Of a DNA stretch of 64,000 nucleotides, positions 14,569 to 23,993 are shown piece by piece (position 1 is the stretch's first letter; each line of letters starts with the position of its first letter). Source of the stretch: Actinomycetota bacterium. GTDB lineage: Bacteria > Actinomycetota > Acidimicrobiia > Acidimicrobiales > RAAP-2. Both the position numbers and the translations under genes were made by a program. The stretch lies in contig WLNI01000001.1 of assembly GCA_009699875.1 (NCBI GenBank), forward strand, positions 1,302,001 through 1,366,000, read 5' to 3'. The notes beneath the pieces were generated by a model. That model was not told the origin of the DNA. It saw nothing but the letters and a program-made list of their open reading frames with translations, and ran no database searches.

Positions 14569-16041
14569 ATGGCACAGGGCGAACTACGGATGATGATCGA
14601 CGGTGAGTTGGTCGAAGCGAAGTCGGGTAAGACGTTTGACAACATCAACCCAGCAACTGAAGAAGTGCTCGGTCAAGTCACCGATGCTGGACACGATGAC
14701 ATGGATCGCGCTATCGCCGCGGCGCGGCGAGCATTCGATCAGACGGACTGGTCAACCAACCATGAACTCCGACAGCGCTGTCTCCGTCAACTTCACGAAG
14801 CCTTAGTGGGTGAACAAGAACTGTTGCGAGCTGAACTTGTCGCAGAAGTTGGAACACCTGTGTTGTTGACCTATGGACCTCAACTCGATGCACCTCTCTC
14901 TGAAGGGCTGACGTGGCCGGCCGATTATATCGACGAGTTTCCATGGGAACGAGACATTCCTAACGGCACTGCTTTTGGCTCAAACAGCTGGCGAAAAGTC
15001 TCAAAAGAGGCAGCGGGTGTGGTGGCCGCCATCGTGCCATGGAACTATCCCTTCGAAGTTGCGATTAACAAGATCGGTCAAGCCTTAGCTGCAGGGAACA
15101 CGGTGATCTTGAAGGCTGCGCCAAACACGCCATGGAACGCGACACGTATCGGACGCCTCGTTGTAGAAAAGACTGATTTCCCAGCCGGTGTGCTTCAAGT
15201 CATCACTACCTCTGACAATGAGGTAGCCGAAGACCTCGTTGTAGATCCTCGTGTTGACTTGATCTCCTTTACGGGTTCAACTGCTGTTGGTAAGCGCATC
15301 ATGGAAAAAGGCGCACCAACCCTGAAGCGTCTGTTCTTGGAGCTTGGTGGCAAGTCGGCCGACATCGTGCTTGATGACGCCAACTTTGAAGAGAAGCTGT
15401 CGATGGCCTGGACGGTGTGTACGCACGGTGGCCAGGGGTGCGTCATGTTGACACGGATGCTCTTGCCTCGATCTCGCTATGACGAAGGGATCGCCATTAT
15501 GGAGGCAGGCTTTCGTGCGGTCCCCTACGGAGACCCCACCGATCCTGGCAATCTCCAAGGACCTCAAATCAGCGCCCTCCAGAGAGAGCGAGTGTTGGGG
15601 CTTATTGAGAAGGGGAAAGAAGAAGGTGCTCGAGTTGTTGTTGGCGGCGGCCGCCCCGCTCAGTTCGACAAAGGCTTCTTCGTGGAGCCCACGCTCTTCG
15701 CTGACGTTGATAACTCCATGACCATCGCCCAACAAGAAATCTTTGGTCCAGTTCTTGTCGTTGTTCCTTTTGATGATGACGATGACGCAGTCCGCATTGC
15801 GAACGATAACCAATACGGTCTTGGCGTCGGCGTGACCTCAGGCTCTGAAGAGCGAGCACTGAGTGTGGCTCGACGAGTCCGAGCAGGGACCGCCTCAGTT
15901 AATGGTGGTGTTTGGTATGGAGCGGACGCCCCCTTTGGTGGCTACAAAGCCAGTGGGATCGGACGACAGAATGGATTCGAAGGCTTCGAGCAGTACACCG
16001 AAACCAAGACCTATGCCGGTGGACTTCCTCCACTCGGCTGA
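14569..16041 (+). CDS. Aldehyde dehydrogenase (NAD(P)-dependent)
   Basis: A 490-residue ALDH-superfamily enzyme that oxidises aldehydes to acids. The oxyanion Asn is in PWNYPF (Asn159), catalytic Glu258 in LELGGKS, catalytic nucleophile Cys291 in GGQGCVM, and the cofactor motif FTGSTAVG at 234-241. I chose ATG 14569, preceded by GGGGGA about 9 bases upstream, over the TTG at 14563. The preceding 279-base spacer carries the candidate structured RNA. It could act with the alcohol dehydrogenase at 6965, but no operon links them. Confidence 0.92.
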   Translation: MAQGELRMMIDGELVEAKSGKTFDNINPATEEVLGQVTDAGHDDMDRAIAAARRAFDQTDWSTNHELRQRCLRQLHEALVGEQELLRAELVAEVGTPVLLTYGPQLDAPLSEGLTWPADYIDEFPWERDIPNGTAFGSNSWRKVSKEAAGVVAAIVPWNYPFEVAINKIGQALAAGNTVILKAAPNTPWNATRIGRLVVEKTDFPAGVLQVITTSDNEVAEDLVVDPRVDLISFTGSTAVGKRIMEKGAPTLKRLFLELGGKSADIVLDDANFEEKLSMAWTVCTHGGQGCVMLTRMLLPRSRYDEGIAIMEAGFRAVPYGDPTDPGNLQGPQISALQRERVLGLIEKGKEEGARVVVGGGRPAQFDKGFFVEPTLFADVDNSMTIAQQEIFGPVLVVVPFDDDDDAVRIANDNQYGLGVGVTSGSEERALSVARRVRAGTASVNGGVWYGADAPFGGYKASGIGRQNGFEGFEQYTETKTYAGGLPPLG

Positions 16042-16074
16042 GGTCGTTGATTTCGGGAGGGCATTGCAGTTCGA

Positions 16075-17292
16075 TTAGAGAATTGCGCCCTTGATCTTCA
16101 TCTCCATGATCTGATCCATGTCGTAGCCGAGCTCTAAGAGCACTTCATCAGTGTGCTCGCCGTGCTCGGGCGCCCTGGTGAGATCCGGAGGGGTCTCATC
16201 GAACTGCAGCGGTGAGGCAATGATTCGAAAGACGGTTCCTGAGTTGGCTTCGATCTCTCGGATGTAGCCGTTGGCGATTGCTTGGGGGTCTTCTAAGAGT
16301 TCTGCAGGTGACTGCACCGGCGCCCACACGCCCTTGGCCTCGGCCAAGATCTCTTTCCACTCCGCAAACGTCTTCTCGCCGAAGTACTGGTCTAAGAGCG
16401 TGATGCACTCTTCACAGTTCGCTGCTCGAGCAGCGGCATCGACGAATCGTGGGTCGTTCTCGAGTTCAGGGTGACCCATGCGCGTGACCAGGTCGCCCCA
16501 GTACCGATCAGACTCAAGCATCACAAGCGACAAGAAACGTCGGTCCGAGGTTCGATACATCCCCACAATCGGGTTTGGCATCTGCTTGCGGTCGCCCCGT
16601 GGCATGCGGTCAAAGCCGAAGAGGCCTGCCGCCAACGACGTCGCACCAGTGGCCCACATGGCCGTGGCAAGAAGTGAGTTGTCAACAATGACAGGCTCAC
16701 CAGTTTTTTCACGGTGGAAGAGGGCGGCCGAAATACCACCGGCGATGGTGAGGCCACCAATAACGTCTCCAAATGCTGGTCCTGGCTGGTTGACCGGGTA
16801 GTCGGCTTCGGGGTCACTGACAATATCGGCGGCGCCACCTCGGCCCCAGAAGGTACAGCCGTCGTAGCCACCTCGCTCAGACTCTGGTCCTCTCTGGCCA
16901 TGTCCCGAACCTCGCACGTAAATGATGTTGGGGTTCACGGCTCGGATGTGTTCAACGTCGATGCCAAGTTTTGCTCGAGCGGCCGGCCGAAAGTTTGTCA
17001 AGAATACGTCTGCGTTTTCACACATCTTGAGCAACAGTGCTCGTCCTTCTTCGGTTTTGAGATCAAGCCCGACACTTCGCTTGCCTCGGTTCGGGAGTTC
17101 GACCATGTGCGAAACACCACCTGGACCAGTTGGGATCAGTCCCATTGCGGCGAGACCTCGTTGTGGGTCTCCCATCTCGGGGTGTTCAATCTTGATCACG
17201 TCCGCGCCCCATTCGGCGAGCACTGCTCCGGCAACAGGAACGTACGTCCACGACGCAACTTCGACCACTCGAATTCCGCTCATTAATCCCAC
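16075..17292 (-). CDS. CaiB/BaiF family (class III) CoA transferase
   Basis: A 405-residue class III CoA transferase. Conserved pieces are GIRVVEVASWTYVPVAGAVL, GADVIKIEHPEMGDP, NKRSVGLDL-like RGKRSVGLDL, and the catalytic Asp in AFGDVIGGL. GTG 17292 is preferred because GGGGGA lies six bases upstream; the inner ATG at 17283 is too far from it. It is only distantly similar to the CaiB at 8100. A 114-base gap with a small hairpin separates it from the ACAD upstream, so it may have its own promoter. Confidence 0.9.
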   Translation of the reverse strand: MGLMSGIRVVEVASWTYVPVAGAVLAEWGADVIKIEHPEMGDPQRGLAAMGLIPTGPGGVSHMVELPNRGKRSVGLDLKTEEGRALLLKMCENADVFLTNFRPAARAKLGIDVEHIRAVNPNIIYVRGSGHGQRGPESERGGYDGCTFWGRGGAADIVSDPEADYPVNQPGPAFGDVIGGLTIAGGISAALFHREKTGEPVIVDNSLLATAMWATGATSLAAGLFGFDRMPRGDRKQMPNPIVGMYRTSDRRFLSLVMLESDRYWGDLVTRMGHPELENDPRFVDAAARAANCEECITLLDQYFGEKTFAEWKEILAEAKGVWAPVQSPAELLEDPQAIANGYIREIEANSGTVFRIIASPLQFDETPPDLTRAPEHGEHTDEVLLELGYDMDQIMEMKIKGAIL

Positions 17293-17314
17293 AAAGGTTC
17301 CCCCATAGTTTGAG

Positions 17315-17335
17315 GCTTCATCAATCCGATGAAGC
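17315..17335. repeat. Perfect short hairpin between ACAD and CaiB genes
   Basis: GCTTCATC (17315-17322), loop AATCC, and GATGAAGC (17328-17335) form a perfect 8-base stem. No run of T follows on either strand, so it is not a classic intrinsic terminator. It sits in the leader of the CaiB gene and could attenuate or bind a regulator. Confidence 0.4.
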
Positions 17336-17406
17336 AGGTGTTTGAATGCTTACCCCTCAGCGCTGCTACGTCAAAACGAGCGACGAAGCAGCGAAGACTT
17401 GTGGCC

Positions 17407-18573
17407 CTATCGAGGAAGGCCGAGACCGTGTTCTCCCAAAATATTGCGGTTGATTTCGGTTGTTCCGCCCGCAATGGTGACCTGGCGAGAGGAGATCAAG
17501 TTCTTGGCCCATGGCCCAGACAGCGCTTTGATGCCAAGGACGTCGATGGCGAGTTCTGTCAACGCCTGCTCAGTCTGTGACCACATCAGCTTGGCGATTG
17601 CGCCCATCGCTGGAGTGGGTTCTTTTCCGAGCCCAATTGCTTCGAGTTCTCGCGTGGTTGTCCAACGCATGCAAGCGATTCGTGCGTAGATCTTCATAAG
17701 ACGATCTCGCAAGATGGGATCCTTCATCGTGTCGTGGCCCTTGGCATCTTCCATCAATCGCTCAAGTCGTTCGCTCAGCCCCATGTGCAGTCTCGCGACA
17801 CCGGCTCGCTCGTGGCTGAGGGTGGTCATGGCGACCATCCATCCCTGGTTGATCTCTCCGAGAAGGTTTTCTGCAGGGACTTCAACGTCAGTGAAGAACA
17901 ACTCTGCGAAGGTCTCGTCACCAGCCATGGTGCGAAGTGGTCGAACTTCAATTCCTGGTGTGGTCATGTCGATCAAGAGACAACTGATTCCTTTGTGCTT
18001 TGGAACATCAGGATCAGTTCGCACGTAGAGCTGACACCAGTCAGCGTGGGAGCCCATGCTGTTCCATGTCTTTTGGCCGTTGATGATGAAGACGTCGCCT
18101 TCCAATCGAGCGGATGTGCGAAGCGACGCCAGGTCAGAACCCGAATCAGGTTCTGACATTCCTTGGCTCCAGATCACGTCACCTCGCAACATCGGCATCA
18201 GGAACCGGTCTCGCTGTGCATCAGTTCCGACGGTCATGATGGCCGGGGCAATGTTAGAGACACCAATGACGTTGACTGCACCTGGTGCACCAAAGGCGGT
18301 CATCTCTTCAAGCCACGCCATCTGCTCGGCGATGTTGGCGTCACGGCCACCAAACTCCTCGGGCCATGCCACCGCTGCCCAACGTGCATCGGCCAACTCT
18401 TGATTCCATTTGCGAAGTATTTCAAAACTGTCGCCAAACTCCATGCCCGAGCCACCTGCGGCGACAATCTCGTCGGTGATGTTGTCGGTCAACCACTGTG
18501 ACAGTTGAGAACGGAATGCCGCCGTCTTCTCGTTGTCGTCGGCACCTCGCATTGTTTCGCTTATCTGTGACAT
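17407..18573 (-). CDS. Acyl-CoA dehydrogenase
   Basis: A 388-residue ACAD with WSQGMSEPDSGSDLASL, FIINGQKTWNSMGSHADW, MTTLSHERAGVARLH and the C-terminal GGTTEINRNILGEHGLGLPR. The N-terminal stretch about 1-40 is longer than in typical medium-chain enzymes. A ribosome site AAGGA lies seven bases before ATG 18573. It follows a ferredoxin gene by 24 bases, an arrangement that suggests co-transcription; whether the ferredoxin accepts its electrons is unproven, as ACADs normally use electron-transfer flavoprotein. Confidence 0.9.
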   Translation of the reverse strand: MSQISETMRGADDNEKTAAFRSQLSQWLTDNITDEIVAAGGSGMEFGDSFEILRKWNQELADARWAAVAWPEEFGGRDANIAEQMAWLEEMTAFGAPGAVNVIGVSNIAPAIMTVGTDAQRDRFLMPMLRGDVIWSQGMSEPDSGSDLASLRTSARLEGDVFIINGQKTWNSMGSHADWCQLYVRTDPDVPKHKGISCLLIDMTTPGIEVRPLRTMAGDETFAELFFTDVEVPAENLLGEINQGWMVAMTTLSHERAGVARLHMGLSERLERLMEDAKGHDTMKDPILRDRLMKIYARIACMRWTTTRELEAIGLGKEPTPAMGAIAKLMWSQTEQALTELAIDVLGIKALSGPWAKNLISSRQVTIAGGTTEINRNILGEHGLGLPR

Positions 18574-18597
18574 CGTGAAATCCTTTTTCTCTTTGGT

Positions 18598-18795
18598 TTA
18601 GTTATCGCCTTCAAGACTGAGACAGTTTTCTGGGCAGCTCTCGACAGCGAGTCGAGCTTGGGCTTCAGTCGCCTCAGTTACATCCGTCGTGAGTTGCACG
18701 CTGTAGCCACGATCGTCACAATCAAAGAGGTCGGGGGCCAGGGTGTAGCAACGGCCATGGCCGGTGCATCGATCAATATCGAGAACAATCTTCAT
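18598..18795 (-). CDS. Ferredoxin, [3Fe-4S] type
   Basis: A 65-residue ferredoxin from ATG 18795. The cluster motif DRCTGHGRC near residues 9-16 and SCPENC near the end give the three cluster cysteines; the His in place of the second Cys is typical of actinobacterial [3Fe-4S] ferredoxins that feed P450s. The acidic surface (APDLFDCDDRGY) is normal. Two P450 genes are in the window, but neither is adjacent. A 4-base self-complementary AGGT/ACCT lies just before the start codon and may partly mask it. Confidence 0.9.
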   Translation of the reverse strand: MKIVLDIDRCTGHGRCYTLAPDLFDCDDRGYSVQLTTDVTEATEAQARLAVESCPENCLSLEGDN

Positions 18796-18989
18796 GAGGT
18801 AAAACCTTACTTGGCAGAGGCCGAATTTGACCATTTCATCCGTCGAGAGGTCCAGGATTGGTAGTCTTTGAGCCTCTCGCCGTAGGGTAGAGATAGGAAA
18901 CACAAGCCATGACCTGGGCCGTCGAAGCGTTGAAGGGGCCAGGGAGTGGGAGTCCTCGAGAAAAATCCAGTCACAACAAGGAGAAATTC

Positions 18990-20171
18990 ATGACAGATGC
19001 CGTAATCGTTTCAGCATGTCGTACCGCAGTCGGAACGGCCTTCAAAGGTTCACTGACCGAAACCGAGGCATCGGATCTCGCAGTGGCGGTCCTCGAAGAG
19101 TCTCTCAAGCGCACCGGAATTGATCCGAAAGAGATTGACGACTGCGTGATGGCCGAATCGCTCTACGGCGGTGGCGTGATTGGACGATACGCCGCAGTTA
19201 AGGCTGGACTGGTTTCTGTTCCTGCCCAAGCACACAACCGCCACTGTGCATCGGGCATGGCAGCGATTCAAACAGCTGCTGGATCGATCATGGCCGGCAT
19301 GGATGACGCCGTGATTGCTGGTGGGGTGCAGTCCTCATCAACGTCCCCCATGGGACGCCGCCGAATTGTCGGCACCGACGATTGGCAAGAACAGTGGATG
19401 TCACCAACACACCCAGAGACCCCTGACGCACCAGCGATGGATATGTCCATCACTGTGGGGTGGAACACCGCACAAATCGTGGGCATCACCCGAGAAGAGA
19501 TGGACGAGTGGGCACTTGGATCTCACAATCGAGCAGTCCAAGCAATCGACGAAGGCCGGTTTAAAGAAGAGATTGTGCCAATGTCGGTGACGAAGCGAGA
19601 CGGCACCAACGTGGTCTTTGACACTGACGAGCACCCACGACGTGGCTCAACCATGGAAAAGATGGGTTCGCTCAAGGTGCTCCACCCTGAGATCGAAGAG
19701 TTCTCGATTACCGCAGGGAATGCTTCTGGAATGAACGATGGTGCGGCGGCACTTGTCATCACGTCTGGTGAGTTTGCCAGTGAGCATGGTCTCAAGCCCT
19801 TGGCGACGATCCGTTCATGGGCATCTGTTGGCGTCGAGCCAGCTGAAACCGGCATGGCCCCCACCTTGGCCATCCCGAAAGCACTCGATCGAGCTGGGCT
19901 GAGCATTGCTGATGTTGATCTTTTCGAAATCAACGAAGCATTTGCCGTGGTGCCGATTGCAGCTGCAAAAGTCCTTGGTATCGACCCGACGATCATCAAC
20001 GTGAGTGGAAGTGGCTGCAGCTTGGGTCACCCAATTGCAGCGACCGGTGCTCGAATGATTACGACCTTGGTCTATGACTTGATTCGTCGTGGTGGCGGTA
20101 TTGGCGTGGCGTCAATGTGCGCCGGTGGCGGCATGGGCTCAGCGACCGTGATTGAGGTCGCCAAGCAGTAG
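18990..20171 (+). CDS. Thiolase (acetyl-CoA acyltransferase)
   Basis: A 393-residue thiolase starting at ATG 18990 behind AAGGAGA (spacing about 6). The catalytic set is complete: Cys86 in NRHCASGM, His in LGHPIAATG and the proton-exchanging Cys in SMCAGGGMG. The conserved INEAFAVVP loop is also present. It is a single gene flanked by a divergent ferredoxin and a convergent LLM enzyme. It is less FadA5-like than the thiolase at 167 and probably handles linear 3-ketoacyl-CoA. Confidence 0.92.
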   Translation: MTDAVIVSACRTAVGTAFKGSLTETEASDLAVAVLEESLKRTGIDPKEIDDCVMAESLYGGGVIGRYAAVKAGLVSVPAQAHNRHCASGMAAIQTAAGSIMAGMDDAVIAGGVQSSSTSPMGRRRIVGTDDWQEQWMSPTHPETPDAPAMDMSITVGWNTAQIVGITREEMDEWALGSHNRAVQAIDEGRFKEEIVPMSVTKRDGTNVVFDTDEHPRRGSTMEKMGSLKVLHPEIEEFSITAGNASGMNDGAAALVITSGEFASEHGLKPLATIRSWASVGVEPAETGMAPTLAIPKALDRAGLSIADVDLFEINEAFAVVPIAAAKVLGIDPTIINVSGSGCSLGHPIAATGARMITTLVYDLIRRGGGIGVASMCAGGGMGSATVIEVAKQ

Positions 20172-20179
20172 CCAGAATG

Positions 20180-21124
20180 TCAGCGAGTTGAAAACGCTGG
20201 CATGACTTCTTCAGCGAAGAGTTTCAATGACTCTGGTTTCGCGCGGTCGGCGAAGAAAAAGACGAAGGTGGAGATCCCTTGATCTCGAAGAGTTTCGATT
20301 CGCTCAATGATCATGGGTGGGGTTCCGATGAATCCTCCAGCATCAAGACCCCAGCCTTCACCAGCGAACCGAGCGTGTGCTTTTTCTGAGAGTGCCGGCA
20401 GTGACGCCTCGTCGGGGGCAAGAACCAAGACTGCTTCCAGCGAGCGCTCAATAGTGGCGGGATCTCGCTGAATCTGGGCGCACTCGGCGTCAAGGTCGTC
20501 TTGTCGCTCGATCCACTGGCTGAGGCCGTAGGTCGGGATGTTCCAGACGTCTGCGTAGCGAGCAACGAGTGGCAGGGTGCGTATCGGTCCAATCCCTCCA
20601 ATGTGGATTGGAAGATGAGGCCGCTGAACAGGAAGTGGAAGATTTGGCACATTGTCGAGATCAAAGTACTTCCCATGGAATGAGGTGGGCTCCCCGGAGA
20701 ACATGCTTGTGATGATCTCGAGGGACTCTTCGAGGCGATCAGTTCTCTCTTTCAGAGACCCCCAGGGGATTCCCATCTCGTTGTGTTCGGTCTCAACTGA
20801 GCCGCTCCCGATGCCAAGGTCGAGGCGACCGTTTGAAATCACGTCGAGGGTTGACGCCATCTTGGCCAAGAGGGCGGGGTGTCGAAAGTTATTACAGAGC
20901 ACAAGATGGCCCACTCGGAGTCGCTCAGTCTGCGCCAAGATCGCCGTGGCTAAGGTCCACCCTTCGAGTGATGACATAGCGGGGATCCCGGGGCTGTAGA
21001 GGTGGTCATAGAACCACATGGAATCAAATCCGAGCGACTCAATGAGGTGAGCCTTGTCGATGATTTCAGAATATTCGAAAGCGACTTGTGGCAAGTAGAG
21101 ACCGAATTCAACGTCCTTGCTCAC
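20180..21124 (-). CDS. LLM-class flavin/F420-dependent oxidoreductase
   Basis: A TIM-barrel luciferase-like oxidoreductase of 314 residues. Landmarks are GFDSMWFYDHLY, LRVGHLVLCNNFRHPALLAKMASTLD (split by position in the barrel), GRLDLGIGSGS and PIHIGGIGPIRTLPL. Actinobacterial members commonly use coenzyme F420. GTG 21124 has AAAAGGGG eight bases upstream, making it a better start than GTG 21133. It ends the five-gene leftward operon that diverges from the TetR gene. Confidence 0.88.
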   Translation of the reverse strand: MSKDVEFGLYLPQVAFEYSEIIDKAHLIESLGFDSMWFYDHLYSPGIPAMSSLEGWTLATAILAQTERLRVGHLVLCNNFRHPALLAKMASTLDVISNGRLDLGIGSGSVETEHNEMGIPWGSLKERTDRLEESLEIITSMFSGEPTSFHGKYFDLDNVPNLPLPVQRPHLPIHIGGIGPIRTLPLVARYADVWNIPTYGLSQWIERQDDLDAECAQIQRDPATIERSLEAVLVLAPDEASLPALSEKAHARFAGEGWGLDAGGFIGTPPMIIERIETLRDQGISTFVFFFADRAKPESLKLFAEEVMPAFSTR

Positions 21125-21147
21125 TGTCCCCACCCCTTTTTGTTTGG

Positions 21148-21969
21148 TTACTCTGCGTTCTCCAGTGGTGAACGCGCAACTCGAGCGGTGATCACCGCAG
21201 CCAATCGATTTTCTGAGCCTAAATCTCGCACTTCGACTCGGTAGAGGTCAGGGCCAAGCGGTGTAGCAATAGCTTGACCAGGGCCCACTCGCACGGCACT
21301 GAGATAGCGAATATCAAGATCAACCACCGGAGCGCCAGCTAACGATTCAGTCGCCATCTCGCCAAGGAGCGAAATGATCCCTCCTTGGAGGGTGCCGGCA
21401 GCTTGCTGTACGAATGAGCTGTGTTCGATCTGGGCGACGCCAGGGCGGACAATGTGTGCGCCAACGTGTTCAGGGAACGGGGTTGGCATAGAACTGGTGG
21501 TTCTCATGGAACTGGCCACGGGAGGTGCCACGTCTTGTGGTCGAGGTGATGCCATGAAGGTGAGATAACTCCTCGCCACAAGTGCTTTGGTTTGTGAATC
21601 GAAGAAGTCAACCTCACTGGCAACGACGTTGCGGCCCTTTTTGATGATGGAGCCCTCGATGATGAGAAGCTCAGTCGTTGGTTGAGCGACGATGTTGACC
21701 ACAATGTCCAAGGTCACCGCGAGTCGAGGCGCCATGCCTTCACAGGCGGGAACACCCGCGACGCAGTCGGCGATGGTGGCCAAGACAGAAGGCCGTGGGA
21801 GTGACGAGTTCGATGAACAGAGATTTTGGTCAAGAACGGCATCGCCGAGCATGGTGACCTTGTCGGGCATGGTGAAGCCGAAGGGAATGTCACTGACGAA
21901 AATCAATCCAGGGGGAAGCCCGTCAAGTGTGTAGGGCTTTGCGGGCGGTCGTTTGGGCGTCGAACTCAT
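21148..21969 (-). CDS. Double hot-dog acyl-CoA thioesterase-like protein
   Basis: A 273-residue protein with two PaaI/hot-dog-like halves. The first helix reads RPSVLATIADCVAG (about 60-73) and the second GTLQGGIISLLGEMATESL (about 194-212), each followed by the strands expected of the fold. Such proteins hydrolyse acyl-CoA thioesters. It belongs to the leftward TetR-linked operon, with 14-24 bases to its downstream neighbour and a 68-base gap to the LLM gene upstream. No clear ribosome site was found for ATG 21969. Confidence 0.75.
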   Translation of the reverse strand: MSSTPKRPPAKPYTLDGLPPGLIFVSDIPFGFTMPDKVTMLGDAVLDQNLCSSNSSLPRPSVLATIADCVAGVPACEGMAPRLAVTLDIVVNIVAQPTTELLIIEGSIIKKGRNVVASEVDFFDSQTKALVARSYLTFMASPRPQDVAPPVASSMRTTSSMPTPFPEHVGAHIVRPGVAQIEHSSFVQQAAGTLQGGIISLLGEMATESLAGAPVVDLDIRYLSAVRVGPGQAIATPLGPDLYRVEVRDLGSENRLAAVITARVARSPLENAE

Positions 21970-22037
21970 AAGTCTCAGAGGTTACTTCGGAGTGCCGCGT
22001 GAGCGACAGTTGAGCGAGAGCTTGCCTGTACTCCTTG

Positions 22038-22907
22038 CTAGGCGGGAAGCGCGGTGGGGTAGTCCACGACCAAGGGGAGGACTTCGTCCGCAAATCGCTT
22101 GAGTCCCTCGATGGCGTTCCGGCTGCTGTCCCACGGTTTGACGAGTCCTCGGTGAATACCGAGATCTGCATACCGCCTGAGATCATCAACTCCCGCACCA
22201 CCAACACCGACAGTGATTTCAGTGGTGCCTTCTCGACCAGCGTCGTGACGGATCTGGGCGATCTTTTTGGCAGCCTCCGGGATCTGTTCAGGGGTGTGGT
22301 TCATGGGAATCCATCCGTCGCCAACGAGTGCGGCTCGCCGCAAGGCTGCGGGACCGTCGCCACCGATGTGGAGTGGTGGCCATGGCGTGTGGTGGGGTTT
22401 TGGCTCAAACATGACCGGGCCAAAATCAAAGAACTCCCCATGCTCCTCGATGATCTCGTCGCGCCAAAGCCGCTGACAGATAGCAATCGACTCATCGACG
22501 CGTCGACCGCGGCTCGCAAAGTCGAGGCCGACCGCCTGCCATTCGGCTTCAAGCCAACTTGCGCCGATCCCAAATTCGACTCGTCCCTGAGAGATCACGT
22601 CAAGGGTGGCGACTGCTCGGGCAACGATGAAGGGATGGCGAAGGCCAATGTTGTAGACCTGGGTCCCAAAGTGGATGTTCTTTGTCTGTCCCGCCAAAAA
22701 ACCAAGATAGCTAAAGACATCAAACACGGGAACGTTTGACGGAATAGGTGGATGGTCAGCCCCGGCGAACGGACTGCCTGCCATCGCCATTGGAATCACC
22801 AAGTGTTCTGGCATCCAGACTGATTCAATGCCGAGTTGGTCGGCTTCTTTGGTGATGTCAGCCCACAAACTCGGGTGCAAGATGCCAAGTGAGATTCCAA
22901 TCTTCAT
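22038..22907 (-). CDS. LLM-class F420-dependent oxidoreductase
   Basis: A 289-residue LLM-family TIM-barrel protein. It has LGIESVWMPEHL, IHFGTQVYNIGLRHP, GRVEFGIGASWLEAEW and PLHIGGDGPAALRRAA, all typical of actinobacterial F420-dependent members (TIGR03619-like as I recall). ATG 22907 follows the phosphotransferase stop by 6 bases. It is a paralogue, not a close duplicate, of the LLM genes at 20180 and 56430. A role in reducing a ring or enone intermediate is possible but not shown. Confidence 0.88.
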   Translation of the reverse strand: MKIGISLGILHPSLWADITKEADQLGIESVWMPEHLVIPMAMAGSPFAGADHPPIPSNVPVFDVFSYLGFLAGQTKNIHFGTQVYNIGLRHPFIVARAVATLDVISQGRVEFGIGASWLEAEWQAVGLDFASRGRRVDESIAICQRLWRDEIIEEHGEFFDFGPVMFEPKPHHTPWPPLHIGGDGPAALRRAALVGDGWIPMNHTPEQIPEAAKKIAQIRHDAGREGTTEITVGVGGAGVDDLRRYADLGIHRGLVKPWDSSRNAIEGLKRFADEVLPLVVDYPTALPA

Positions 22908-22913
22908 AGCGCC

Positions 22914-23990
22914 CTACTTTCCGAGAGTCGTTGTTGATGCGAGTTCCGCAGCGGCCTTCATGGTGTCAAGAACGACCCACTCGTAGGCGGCCATGGCCGG
23001 GTTATCCGCATCGCCTGAGACAACCCTGGCATAGCCAGCTTCCAAGACAATGGCCAACTTAAAGCGAGCCAAAATGATGTAGTAGTCGATCTCGGCGGTT
23101 GAGCGGCCACTCACGTTTTCGTAGTGGTCCAACATCTCTCGCGAACTCGGCATGCCCGTGGTGTCGCAGTACCCCTGGGTACGGTCTTCGCCTGGTTCGG
23201 TCCATCCCATCATCACCCAGCCAAGGTCGAGCAACGGATCTCCCACCGTCGACATTTCCCAGTCGACCATGGCTGCCAATCGTGCGGGCCCTCCGTGTTC
23301 AAACATGACGTTGGCAAACTGGTAATCACCGTGAATAATTCCTGGCTCCCAGTTCGTGGGCTTGTGATTAGAAAGCCATTCAGCGGCGACGTCTAATCCC
23401 GGAATGTCTCTGAACTGAATTGCGTTGAGGTGTGACATCCAACGATCAACTTGACGATCATGAAAGCCGTCGGGCTTCCCGAATCCTTCGAGACCGACCG
23501 CTTTCCAGTCCACCTTTGAGAGTCGAGCGATCCCATCGACGAGTTGAATCCCGAGACCGAATCTGGCGTCTAAGTCCTTGTCAAAGGGGGCGGGCCAGTA
23601 GTCCATGTTCATGGGAGACCACCCATCAACCTTGCTCATGAGATAAAAGCTCGATCCCATAATTGAGTCATCGCTGCTCGCAGCGTAAGCCTCAGGGTGA
23701 GGCACGTCGGTGCCATTCAGTGCTTCAAGGACTCGGAACTCTCGAAGCATGGTTTCGTTTCGCCCCTTCGGGACTACTCGAGGAGGTCGCCGAAGTACTG
23801 CTTCAAACTCTCCTCGACTAATTAAGAAGATCTCATTTGATGCACCGCCACTAATGAAGTGCACTGAAAGAGGCTCGCCCTTCCCAGGAAGGTCTTGTTC
23901 ATCCATCCACGCTCCAAGTCGGACCTCATCAATGAGTCCTTCGGTTCGCTCTTTGATTTGTGCTTCTTGTTCTGGGGTCATCTTTGCCAT
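22914..23990 (-). CDS. APH-fold phosphotransferase, ACAD10/11-type kinase
   Basis: A 358-residue aminoglycoside-phosphotransferase-fold protein. HGDYQFANV (220-228) carries the catalytic Asp222 and Asn227; VDWEMSTVGDP (242-252) holds the magnesium-binding Asp. The DWEMSTVGDPLLDLGW block is characteristic of the kinase half of ACAD10/11 and of LvaA from levulinate catabolism, which phosphorylate the 4-hydroxyl of 4-hydroxyacyl-CoA. The matching ACAD half lies in the divergent operon at 25728. It is thus unlikely to be an antibiotic-resistance gene. It starts at ATG 23990, 3 bases after the SDR stop, with GGAGG upstream. Confidence 0.88.
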   Translation of the reverse strand: MAKMTPEQEAQIKERTEGLIDEVRLGAWMDEQDLPGKGEPLSVHFISGGASNEIFLISRGEFEAVLRRPPRVVPKGRNETMLREFRVLEALNGTDVPHPEAYAASSDDSIMGSSFYLMSKVDGWSPMNMDYWPAPFDKDLDARFGLGIQLVDGIARLSKVDWKAVGLEGFGKPDGFHDRQVDRWMSHLNAIQFRDIPGLDVAAEWLSNHKPTNWEPGIIHGDYQFANVMFEHGGPARLAAMVDWEMSTVGDPLLDLGWVMMGWTEPGEDRTQGYCDTTGMPSSREMLDHYENVSGRSTAEIDYYIILARFKLAIVLEAGYARVVSGDADNPAMAAYEWVVLDTMKAAAELASTTTLGK

Positions 23991-23993
23991 TGT

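Noticed and set aside
14280..14648. 122-residue minus-strand open frame over the ALDH leader
   Set aside because: It covers the paired hairpins and the ALDH start; no ribosome site and no similarity to a known family.
16714..17286. 190-residue plus-strand open frame
   Set aside because: Mirror of the CaiB coding sequence with no family features.
17315..17335. Intrinsic terminator for the ACAD at 17407
   Set aside because: No T-run follows the hairpin on the minus strand.
22035..22739. 234-residue plus-strand open frame
   Set aside because: Lies wholly antisense to an LLM oxidoreductase with clear motifs.
22914..23990. Antibiotic-resistance phosphotransferase
   Set aside because: The fold is shared, but the DWEMSTVGDP block and the ACAD10/11-like partner point to acyl-CoA metabolism.
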